The translations under genes were made by a program, and so were the position numbers. The notes under the pieces are model-generated. The model saw nothing but the letters and a program-made list of their open reading frames with translations, was not told the origin of the DNA and ran no database searches. This document shows, piece after piece, positions 1-6,307 of a DNA stretch of 40,248 nt; positions within the stretch are counted from its first letter, which is position 1; every line of letters starts with the position of its first letter. The DNA is from Actinomycetes bacterium (GTDB taxonomy: Bacteria; Actinomycetota; Acidimicrobiia; Acidimicrobiales; RAAP-2), in contig JAJXUK010000017.1 in the NCBI GenBank assembly GCA_021782915.1, positions 1-40,248 of the forward strand, given 5' to 3'.

Positions 1-1
1 C

Positions 2-589
2 CAGAGCTGCATCGCCTCCAAGCGTTTCATCGTGGTCAAGGAGCGCGCCGAGGAGTTCATCGCCGGCTTCACCAAGGCGATGGGCGAGATCGTGGTCGGT
101 GACCCGATGAGCCCGAACTCGGGCATGGGCCCGCTGGTGAGCGCGGCTCAGCGCGAGGAGCTGCACGCGCAGGTTCAGGACTCGCTGTCCCAGGGCGCGA
201 CGCTGCACACCGGCGGCAAGTTCATCGACGGGCCGGGCTTCTTCTACGAGCCCACCGTGCTGAGCGACGTGCCGCGCGACACGCGTGCCGGCTGCGAGGA
301 GCTCTTTGGCCCGGTGGCCGTGGTCGAGGTCGTCGAGGACCTGGACGAGGCGATCGAGCTGGCCAACGCGACGCCCTGGGGTCTGGGCGGCTCCATCTGG
401 GCCACCGACCGCGCCGAGATCGACCGGGCCATCGCCGGCGTCGAGGCCGGCATGGTCTTCGCCAACGCCATCGTGGCCTCGACGCCCGAGCTGCCCTTCG
501 GCGGCATCAAGAAGTCCGGCTACGGCCGCGAGCTGTCCACGCTGGGCATTCGCGAGTTCACCAACGCCAAGACCTTCTACATCGCCTAG
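2..589 (+). CDS. NAD(P)-dependent aldehyde dehydrogenase, succinate-semialdehyde type (5' truncated)
   Basis: This is the C-terminal part of an aldehyde dehydrogenase. The reading frame is open from base 2 and begins QSCIASKRF, which contains the catalytic cysteine of the family (the GQxC motif), so the gene starts outside the window and the upstream coenzyme-binding half is missing. The remaining ~195 residues hold the EELFGPVAVV segment (the Glu-Phe-Gly-Pro-type coenzyme/substrate block), the PWGLGGSIW loop and the typical ending PFGGIKKSGYGRELS. The last motif and the GIREFTNAKT tail are what succinate-semialdehyde dehydrogenases (GabD/SSADH group) usually show, so oxidation of succinate semialdehyde or a similar short aldehyde acid is the best guess; the exact substrate cannot be fixed. 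It converges on the L,D-transpeptidase gene, with 63 bp between the two stops and no obvious terminator. Confidence 0.9.
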   Translation, partial: QSCIASKRFIVVKERAEEFIAGFTKAMGEIVVGDPMSPNSGMGPLVSAAQREELHAQVQDSLSQGATLHTGGKFIDGPGFFYEPTVLSDVPRDTRAGCEELFGPVAVVEVVEDLDEAIELANATPWGLGGSIWATDRAEIDRAIAGVEAGMVFANAIVASTPELPFGGIKKSGYGRELSTLGIREFTNAKTFYIA

Positions 590-652
590 GCGCCGGCTGC
601 TGCTACGCGTCGGCCTGGTTCGTGGCGCGTCGAGAGCTCGGCGGGCCGTTCT

Positions 653-1555
653 CTACTCGACGGTGACTTCCGTGCCCAGGGGGGTGTAGGGCCAGAGGAT
701 CTTGGCGTTCTGGAAGGGCATCTCGACGCAGCCGAGGCTTTGGGGCCAGCCGTAGGTGGAGCGGATGAAGCCGTGCAGGGCGTCGCCGCCGTTGAAGTAC
801 GAGGTCCAGGGGATTCCCGTGTCGTGGTACGGCTGGCCGTTGGGCAGTGTGCCCGACATCGTCGTGACCGCGTAGCGCAGGTACACCGTGTAGGTGCCCG
901 GGGCCGTCGGCGCGGCCGCGATGCCGGTGTTGGCCAGCGACGTGAAGGACAGCTTGCCGTTTCGATACAGCCACACGCGCTGGGGCAGGGCCCGCTGGAC
1001 CACCACCACGTTGTAGGTCTCGTCGCTCACCTGGTGACGCAGCGCCGCGCTGACCAGCGCGTGCCAGGTGGGTCCGTCCATGTTCCCGTTGATCGGCAGG
1101 TTGTGCTGGGCCTGGAAGCGCATCAGCGCGCCGCGGAAGATGACGTTGAGCGTGCCGACGCTCCAGTTGGCCTTGAACGGGCTGGGCAGATCGGCGAAGC
1201 GCCAGGCGTAGTGGCCGCGCAACAGGGCAACGGGACTGGCCGTGACGCTCGCGCGAGAGTGGCTGGCCACGGTCGTGGCCGTCGCAGAGCTCGGCGCGCC
1301 GGGCGTCGTCGTGCCCGCCGAGCTCGGAGTCGTCGTCGTCGTGGGCGTCGGGCGCGACGCGTCAACGAACTGCACCGGCAGGAAGCGCAGGTTGGCCAGC
1401 AGCTCGTCGGCGAGCGGGATCGAATAGGGCACCCTCAGCGGGTTGATCTTTGCTCGGCCCGACGCGCCCGCGGTGCCGGTGGTGCTCAGGAGCGTCGCAC
1501 CGATCGCCAGCGCCGTGACCGCGCGCGCACCGCGCCCAGAAACCGTAAAAACCAT
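653..1555 (-). CDS. Exported L,D-transpeptidase (YkuD) with peptidoglycan-binding domain
   Basis: A 300-residue exported enzyme that probably forms 3-3 cross-links in, or anchors proteins to, peptidoglycan. Residues 1-31 form an N-terminal signal sequence (charged RGAR, then a hydrophobic stretch ending near AGA). Residues ~69-110 are a Thr/Ser/Pro/Ala-rich linker. Residues ~135-170 look like a PG_binding_1 domain (the LMRFQAQHNLPINGNMDG segment). Residues ~180-300 are the YkuD catalytic domain, with His261 in HGFIRS and Cys276 in SLGCVEM, matching the conserved H..S.GC motif. Start ATG 1555 is preceded by a TAGGGT -10-like box only 7 nt upstream and by no ribosome-binding site, which suggests a leaderless message. 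It is divergent from the D-Ala-D-Ala carboxypeptidase gene, another wall enzyme, across 127 bp. Confidence 0.9.
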   Translation of the reverse strand: MVFTVSGRGARAVTALAIGATLLSTTGTAGASGRAKINPLRVPYSIPLADELLANLRFLPVQFVDASRPTPTTTTTPSSAGTTTPGAPSSATATTVASHSRASVTASPVALLRGHYAWRFADLPSPFKANWSVGTLNVIFRGALMRFQAQHNLPINGNMDGPTWHALVSAALRHQVSDETYNVVVVQRALPQRVWLYRNGKLSFTSLANTGIAAAPTAPGTYTVYLRYAVTTMSGTLPNGQPYHDTGIPWTSYFNGGDALHGFIRSTYGWPQSLGCVEMPFQNAKILWPYTPLGTEVTVE

Positions 1556-1562
1556 AGAGCCA

Positions 1563-1568
1563 CCCTAT
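1563..1568 (-). promoter_or_regulatory. Candidate -10 box of a leaderless promoter for the L,D-transpeptidase
   Basis: The minus strand reads TAGGGT (TANNNT type), with 7 nt between it and the ATG at 1555. This would place the transcription start at or next to the start codon. No Shine-Dalgarno sequence is visible. Inferred from spacing only. Confidence 0.35.
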
Positions 1569-1670
1569 CGACGCCGACGGCCCGACTGGTCATCGGGGTT
1601 CGACGCGCCCGACTGAGCGCTGCTCGGTGCGTCGTACGGACTCTCCGGCCGACGAGCGCCTATCGGCGGG

Positions 1671-1676
1671 TACTGT
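1671..1676 (+). promoter_or_regulatory. Candidate -10 box of a leaderless promoter for the D-Ala-D-Ala carboxypeptidase
   Basis: TACTGT (TANNNT type) lies 6 nt before the ATG at 1683, so transcription would begin at or near the start codon. There is no Shine-Dalgarno sequence before the ATG. It mirrors the arrangement on the divergent transpeptidase gene. Confidence 0.35.
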
Positions 1677-1682
1677 GCGGCG

Positions 1683-2807
1683 ATGGCGCAAGATCGACTC
1701 ACACCGACGTGGCGCGCGGGAGTGGCCCTGGCCGCGGTGACGCTCATCGGCACGCTCCTGGCGGCGGGCCCGGCGGCGCTGGCCTCCGCGCCTCACGCCT
1801 CGACGACGTCGAGCACGAGCGTGCCGACGAGCGTGCCCACCAGCACCACCAGCACCACCAGCACCACCAGCACCACCGTGGCGCCACTCACGCTCACGTG
1901 GCCGAGCGCGGAGAGCGCGGCGATCCTCACTCCCGAGCTCTCCCTGCAGGCGAGCTCGCCCCAGCAGCCACGCGTGCCGATCGCGAGCATCACCAAGCTC
2001 ATGACGACGTGGGTCCTGCTGCATCGCCTGCCCCTCAGCGTCGGCCAGAGCGGGCCCTGCCACGTGGTGAGCGCCGCTGACGTGGCCCTCTATCGCCATG
2101 ACGTGGTGACCGACCAGTCCAGCGCGGCGGTCGCCCTCGGCGAGAGGATCTGCGAGGGCACCCTCCTGCGAGGTCTGCTCGTGCACTCGGCGGGCAACTT
2201 CGGCGAGATCCTCGTGGCCATGTCCGGACTTGGTGACGCGCGCTACGTCTCGCTGATGAACCGCGATGCGCGCGTGCTGGGTCTGAGGAACACGCACTAC
2301 GTGGACGTCACCGGCATCGGCGCGGGTGACCGCTCGACCGCCCTGGACCAGGTGCGTCTGGCGAGTCTGCTCATGATCACGGAGCCGATCGTGGCGAGCA
2401 TCGTTCGTCTGCCGTGGGTGCGCCTGCCGGTGGCGGGGATCGTGGACTCCTATACGCCCTTCGTGGGCCAGGGCGGCGTCATCGGGGTCAAGTCGGGCTA
2501 CACGGACCTCGCGGGCGGATGTGACGTGATGGCCATCAGGTTCCACATCGGCGCGCTCAGCACGACCGTGTACGCCGTCGTGCTGGGCGATCACGGCGCC
2601 AACGCCATCGTGGGATCCGGTCAGATCGCCCTGGGCCTGGCGCGCCAGGTCCGCAGCGCCATTCGCGTGCGTGGCGCGCAACACGACGCGCGCCTGGTCT
2701 GGGTCGGCGCACCCAGCTACGTGGTGGGAACCACCACTACGACGAGCACGACCACTAGCACGACGACGAGCGTGCCGAGCACGTCGAGCACGACGACGCT
2801 GCCCTGA
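1683..2807 (+). CDS. Exported D-alanyl-D-alanine carboxypeptidase (peptidase S11, low-molecular-weight PBP)
   Basis: A 374-residue serine peptidase expected to trim the terminal D-Ala from peptidoglycan pentapeptides outside the membrane. A signal/anchor segment spans ~residues 11-36. Residues ~40-66 are a Thr/Ser-rich linker encoded partly by 9-bp tandem repeats. The penicillin-binding motifs are in order: SITK (Ser102 nucleophile, Lys105), SAGN (residues 169-172, the SxxN form of the second motif) and KSGYT (from Lys270, the KTG box). The C-terminus (~residues 350-374) is another Thr/Ser-rich tail with no sorting motif or membrane anchor visible. It is shorter than classic DacA/DacB proteins and lacks an obvious C-terminal beta domain. 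The divergent L,D-transpeptidase uses the tetrapeptide stems such enzymes generate, so the two may act in sequence (inference). Confidence 0.9.
   Translation: MAQDRLTPTWRAGVALAAVTLIGTLLAAGPAALASAPHASTTSSTSVPTSVPTSTTSTTSTTSTTVAPLTLTWPSAESAAILTPELSLQASSPQQPRVPIASITKLMTTWVLLHRLPLSVGQSGPCHVVSAADVALYRHDVVTDQSSAAVALGERICEGTLLRGLLVHSAGNFGEILVAMSGLGDARYVSLMNRDARVLGLRNTHYVDVTGIGAGDRSTALDQVRLASLLMITEPIVASIVRLPWVRLPVAGIVDSYTPFVGQGGVIGVKSGYTDLAGGCDVMAIRFHIGALSTTVYAVVLGDHGANAIVGSGQIALGLARQVRSAIRVRGAQHDARLVWVGAPSYVVGTTTTTSTTTSTTTSVPSTSSTTTLP
1842..1877 (+). repeat. Four tandem 9-bp repeats in the carboxypeptidase linker
   Basis: Four identical in-frame copies of AGCACCACC code for a Ser-Thr-Thr repeat in the linker after the signal segment. 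Such tracts can vary in copy number by slippage without breaking the frame. Confidence 0.85.
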
Positions 2808-2876
2808 CCGTCGGCCTGGCCGCGATGTGCTGGACTGATGCCAGCTCGCGCGGCGTCGCGGGTTCGGGGAGGCACC

Positions 2877-3920
2877 TTGAGCACGGCACGTGAGATCCCC
2901 CTCGAGGTCTACGGGGCCGCCCGCGTGCTCGAGCCGACGGGCGCGCTGGCCCAGGGCGCGCGCCGCCTCGACGCGGCGCCGCCCCGGCGCGACTTCGAGA
3001 TCGAGCTCGCCGTCGACACCCTGTGCCTGGACTCGACGAGCTTTCGCCAGTTGGTCGAGTTCAACGGTGCGCGCGCTGAAGGGATCTCCCAGGACATCCT
3101 GAGGATCGTCGGCGAGCGCGGCAAGATGCACAACCCGGTGACCGACTCGGGCGGCATCCTCTCGGGCACGGTGCGCTCGATCGGGTCCGCGTACCGCGAC
3201 CCACCCGCGCTCGGCCAGCGCGTGGTGTCGCTCGGCTCGCTCACGCTGAGCCCGCTGAGCCTCGAGCACGTCGGACCCGTGGACGTCGCCTCGCCCCTGG
3301 TGCCGGTGCGCGGCACGGCGTACCTGTCCTGGCTCATCCCGTGGGCCCCTTTTCCTCGCGATCTGCCGTTCGAGGTCGCGGTCGCCGCGCTCGATGTGGG
3401 CAACGCGCCGGTGCAGACGCGCGAGCTCATCAGCGAGCGCACGCGGGTCGTCCTGATCCTGGGAGCGGGCCACGCGGGACTGCTCGCCATGGCCGCGGCT
3501 CGTGAGGCACTGGGCGCGCCGGGGCGCGTCGTCGTGATGGACGCCTCGCCCAGCGCGTGCGAGCTCGCCGTGTCGCTCGGCCTGTGCGACGAGGCCATCG
3601 TGGCCGACCTGCGCGATCCTCTCGGCGCCCTGGAGCAGGCGCGCCGTCACGGCGTGCCGCCCGCCGACCTCACGGTGGTGCTGGTCAACGCGACGCACTG
3701 CGAGATGACGGCGATGGCCCTGACGGGCGACGAGGGGACCGTCCTGTTCTTCTCGATGGCGACCAACTTCTCGCGGGTGGCCCTGGGATCCGAGAGCGTC
3801 GCGACGACCGCGCGCCTCGTCATCGGGTCGGGCTACGCCGCGGACCGGGGTGACTACGCCCTGATGCTGCTCTCGCGACACCCGGCACTCCGCGACGCTC
3901 TCGGCGCGAGGAGCACGTAG
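2877..3920 (+). CDS. kdd: L-erythro-3,5-diaminohexanoate dehydrogenase
   Basis: This NAD-dependent dehydrogenase family converts L-erythro-3,5-diaminohexanoate to 5-amino-3-oxohexanoate (with ammonia release) in lysine fermentation. The block GKMHNPVTDSGGILSGTV is very close to the family signature, and LFFSMATNFS and IGSGYAADRG near the C-terminus fit too. A Rossmann nucleotide-binding stretch (VVLILGAGHAG) sits near the middle. I chose the TTG at 2877 because GGGGAGG lies 4 nt before it; an in-frame ATG at 2838 would add 13 residues without a good ribosome-binding site. The other lysine-fermentation genes (aminomutases kamA and kamDE, kce, kal) are not in the window, so the gene is isolated, between wall and secreted-protein genes. 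The family call is strong; the physiological role here is open. Confidence 0.85.
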   Translation: MSTAREIPLEVYGAARVLEPTGALAQGARRLDAAPPRRDFEIELAVDTLCLDSTSFRQLVEFNGARAEGISQDILRIVGERGKMHNPVTDSGGILSGTVRSIGSAYRDPPALGQRVVSLGSLTLSPLSLEHVGPVDVASPLVPVRGTAYLSWLIPWAPFPRDLPFEVAVAALDVGNAPVQTRELISERTRVVLILGAGHAGLLAMAAAREALGAPGRVVVMDASPSACELAVSLGLCDEAIVADLRDPLGALEQARRHGVPPADLTVVLVNATHCEMTAMALTGDEGTVLFFSMATNFSRVALGSESVATTARLVIGSGYAADRGDYALMLLSRHPALRDALGARST

Positions 3921-4041
3921 ATCTCATCTCTCGGCGTGCCGGCGGTCCGCGCTAGTGCGCCGACGTTCAGCTGCCCGATTCGTGCGTGAGTGACCCACGC
4001 GTTCGCGACATACTGGGGCTGGTATCGAGTGAAGGAGGCCC

Positions 4042-4923
4042 GTGCGGGCACTCACCCGGATCGCTCTGATCCTCGCTCTGGTGTCGGGCGCGGCTAGCGT
4101 CGCCACGCACGCCGAGCCGTCGGGCGCGAGCGCGCGGGTCGTTCTCTACCTCGACCTGGGCGCGTCGGTGTCACGAGGCGTGCAGCCCACCCCAGCGGTC
4201 CCCACCGGCCAGCCGACCACTCGGGGCTACGCCAATCGTCTGGTCGCCCTCGAGAGGGCGCGGGGGGTCTCTCTCGCCCTCACCGAGCTGGGATGCCCCG
4301 GCGAGTCGATCGCCACGATGCTGCACGGGCCCGATCCGTGCTACCTGGCCCCCGACACCCAGCTCTCGGACGCCGTGGCCTTCATGCACGCACACCGACA
4401 GGAGCGCACCCTGGTGAGCATCGACATGGGCTTCAACACGCTCGACGTGTGCTTTCGGCACCGTGACATCGACCTGACGTGCGTGACGCCGGTGCTGAGG
4501 ACGCTGCGGGCCCAGCTCACGACGCTGGTGGGCACCCTGGTCGCCGCCGGCGGAGCCCAGGTGCTCTACGTGGGGCTCAATCACTACAACCCGTACCTCA
4601 CCCAGGGGCTCAAGGAGGGCGCGCGGGAGGTCTTTGCTCTCAACAGCGAGCGCGCGCTGAGCCGAATGAACGCGGTCTTCGCGCAGGTCTACGGCTCGTA
4701 CCACATTCGCGTCGCCGACGTGGAGGGCGCCTTTCACGAAGACGACACGCGCGCGCTGCGAGTCCCGGGCCAGGCCGAGCGCGTGGCGGCCAACGTCCTC
4801 TACGAGTGCCGCTTCACGTGGATGTGCGCGCCGCGGCCCTACGGGCCCAACATCCATCCCACCGACGCGGGCTACGCCGCCATCGCCGGGGCGATCGCTC
4901 GGGTGCTGCCCGCCGGGTACTAG
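4042..4923 (+). CDS. Secreted SGNH/GDSL-hydrolase-like protein with altered active-site motifs
   Basis: A 293-residue protein with a signal peptide (about residues 1-24, ending THA-EP) and an SGNH-type layout. Block I reads LDLGASVSRG, so the nucleophile serine is kept but the usual Asp of GDS is Ala. Block III reads MGFNTLDVC, keeping the Gly and Asn. Block V reads NIHPTDAGYAAI, keeping the His, but the Asp of the DxxH pair is Pro. Four or more cysteines in the mature part (GCPG, DPCY, DVCF, LTCV) suggest disulfide bonds outside the cell. It may be an esterase or lipase with a modified catalytic dyad, or a non-catalytic relative; the substrate is unknown. The GTG start is supported by AAGGAGG just upstream. 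Confidence 0.7.
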   Translation: MRALTRIALILALVSGAASVATHAEPSGASARVVLYLDLGASVSRGVQPTPAVPTGQPTTRGYANRLVALERARGVSLALTELGCPGESIATMLHGPDPCYLAPDTQLSDAVAFMHAHRQERTLVSIDMGFNTLDVCFRHRDIDLTCVTPVLRTLRAQLTTLVGTLVAAGGAQVLYVGLNHYNPYLTQGLKEGAREVFALNSERALSRMNAVFAQVYGSYHIRVADVEGAFHEDDTRALRVPGQAERVAANVLYECRFTWMCAPRPYGPNIHPTDAGYAAIAGAIARVLPAGY

Positions 4924-5019
4924 AGCCGCGCGCGCGAGCGGACCGCGCGCACTATTGGATGCTCCGATTCACCCCATGTTCAGGGCTAATGCACTTCGTG
5001 GCTTTCATAGCCATTGCCT

Positions 5020-5073
5020 ATTCAAAGAATCGATTCTCCGAGTTGGACTTTCCCTCGTCAGAGGCAGTATTAC
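5020..5073 (+). promoter_or_regulatory. Candidate promoter and palindromic operator of the sulfur/Hdr operon
   Basis: The 190-bp gap before the TusA gene is A/T-richer than its surroundings. It contains a perfect 12-bp palindrome, AGAATCGATTCT (5026-5037), that overlaps a second inverted pair ATTC-AAA-GAAT (5020-5030), giving three alternating half-sites. Six bp further on is a possible -35 TTGGAC (5043-5048), then 16 bp and a -10-like CAGTAT (5065-5070). The layout would suit a dimeric helix-turn-helix repressor acting upstream of the operon. Inferred from sequence only. Confidence 0.4.
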
Positions 5074-5114
5074 GGAGACGTACCCGAGATGAAGAACCTC
5101 GGAGAGGAGTTACC

Positions 5115-5375
5115 GTGACGATCAGTATTGAAGAATTGCGAGACCTGAAGTCGGACGCCGTCATCGACGCGCGCGGCACCTCGTGCCCCGGGCCGATCCT
5201 GGCGGCCAAGAAGGGCATTCCCGGTGTGCCGGCGGGCGGACTGATGGAGGTGCTGGCCACCGACTCGGGCACCCTGAGGGACCTGCCAGCCTGGTGCAAG
5301 AAGATGGGCCACGAGTTCTTGGGCCACGTGGAAGAGCCGGGGCACCTGCGCCTCTTCTTGCGCAAGGCGGCCTAG
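5115..5375 (+). CDS. TusA-family sulfur-carrier protein
   Basis: An 86-residue protein of the TusA/SirA family, small cytoplasmic proteins that carry sulfane sulfur as a persulfide and hand it to partners. The family motif is clear: DARGTSCPGPIL at residues 18-29, with Cys24 as the sulfur-bearing residue, followed by EVLATDSGTLRDLPAWCKK, which is typical of TusA. A second cysteine sits at position 61. The GTG start at 5115 is chosen because GGAGAGGAG lies 5 nt upstream and the family begins just before this point. It is the first gene of a seven-gene operon; its TAG overlaps the next gene's GTG by one base. In Hdr-like sulfur oxidation and reverse-Dsr systems TusA delivers sulfur to the redox enzymes, so a donor role for the complex encoded downstream is the natural inference. 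Confidence 0.9.
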   Translation: MTISIEELRDLKSDAVIDARGTSCPGPILAAKKGIPGVPAGGLMEVLATDSGTLRDLPAWCKKMGHEFLGHVEEPGHLRLFLRKAA

Positions 5376-5788
5376 TGGCCTCAGTCTCCCATCCTCGCAT
5401 CCTGGTCTTCTCGACGACCAACATCTCGGATCCGGGCATCGACCTGGCCGGGAGTCGTCACCTGCACTACCCGGCCAGCGTCTTTACCCTGAGCGTGCCG
5501 TGCTCGAGCGCGGTGCGCCCGGGCTGGATCGTGGACGCCCTGGAGCACGGCTTCGACGGCGTGTTCGTCGCGGCCGACGGGGACGAGTGCGCCCTGCTCG
5601 CCGACTGCAACCAGCGCACCGCGAGGCTGGTCAGCCTCGCCCAGGCCCAGCTCACCGAGCTCGGCATCGCGCCCCAGCGGGTCACGATGGCCGCGCTCTG
5701 CTCGGTGTGTGCCGAGCCCTTCGTCAACCACATGAGGGAGTTCTCCGCGAAGCTCGCGGCGCTCGACCCCGCCGTGCACGCCGCATAA
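5375..5788 (+). CDS. MvhD/FlpD-like hydrogenase iron-sulfur subunit
   Basis: A 137-residue protein of the MvhD family (methyl-viologen-reducing hydrogenase delta subunit), which carries an iron-sulfur cluster and passes electrons between a partner oxidoreductase and HdrA. Visible cysteines are Cys43 (VPCSSAVRPG), Cys72 and Cys78 (DECALLADC) and Cys109 and Cys112 (LCSVCAEPF). The spacing matches the family pattern of a CSGRV-like site, a GC/DC pair and a final Cys region. The GTG start overlaps the TusA stop by one base. In QmoB and in some HdrA proteins this module is fused at the C-terminus; here it is separate, while the second HdrA-like protein of the operon lacks it. A role as electron relay to the HdrA subunits is inferred. 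Confidence 0.8.
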   Translation: MASVSHPRILVFSTTNISDPGIDLAGSRHLHYPASVFTLSVPCSSAVRPGWIVDALEHGFDGVFVAADGDECALLADCNQRTARLVSLAQAQLTELGIAPQRVTMAALCSVCAEPFVNHMREFSAKLAALDPAVHAA

Positions 5789-5798
5789 GGAGGCGACC

Positions 5799-6290
5799 GT
5801 GACCGAGATGACCACCACTACGGGCAAGAAGACGATCATCGTCTTCAGCGGCGAGATGGACAAGATCCTCGCCGCGTTCGTGATCGCCAACGGCGCGGCC
5901 GCGATGGGCGACGACGTGACGATGTTCTTCACGTTCTGGGGACTCAACGTGCTGCGCAAGGACGCGAGTGCCCACGTGCACAAGACGGCCCTGGAGCGCG
6001 CCTTCTCGTGGATGATGCCGCGCGGCACCGAGCATCTGCGCATGTCGCACTTCAACTTCGCCGGCGCTGGCCCGCATCTCTTGAGCCACATGATGAAGGC
6101 CCACCACGTCGATCCCATCTCGGAGATGCTCGCCACCGCGCGCGAGCAGGGCATCCAGATGATCGCCTGCACGATGTCGATGGACGTCATGGGGATACGC
6201 CGCGAGGAACTCATCGACGGCATCGACTACGCCGGCGTGGCCACATACCTCGGCGAGGCCGACGAGGCCAACGTCAACCTCTTCATCTAG
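5799..6290 (+). CDS. DsrE2-like sulfur-transfer protein
   Basis: A 163-residue DsrE-fold protein of the DsrE2 type. The family block FSGEMDKILAAFVIANGAAA (residues 16-35), the TMFFTFWGLNVLR stretch (41-53) and the conserved Cys124 in MIACTMSMDVMG are all present. The cysteine is the probable persulfide carrier. DsrE2 proteins are commonly encoded beside TusA and rhodanese genes and exchange sulfane sulfur with TusA; the TMFFTFWG stretch is hydrophobic enough to suggest membrane contact. The GTG start at 5799 is preceded by a perfect AAGGAGG placed on the stop of the previous gene. With TusA it forms the sulfur-delivery half of this operon. No rhodanese is seen in the cluster. Confidence 0.88.
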   Translation: MTEMTTTTGKKTIIVFSGEMDKILAAFVIANGAAAMGDDVTMFFTFWGLNVLRKDASAHVHKTALERAFSWMMPRGTEHLRMSHFNFAGAGPHLLSHMMKAHHVDPISEMLATAREQGIQMIACTMSMDVMGIRREELIDGIDYAGVATYLGEADEANVNLFI

Positions 6291-6307
6291 CCGAAGGATC
6301 GAAACTG

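Noticed and set aside
1590-3881. Long open frame on the minus strand opposite the carboxypeptidase and Kdd genes
   Set aside because: Low-complexity Arg/His/Ala/Gly translation with no family motif, fully antisense to two clear genes; a normal artefact of high-G/C coding DNA.
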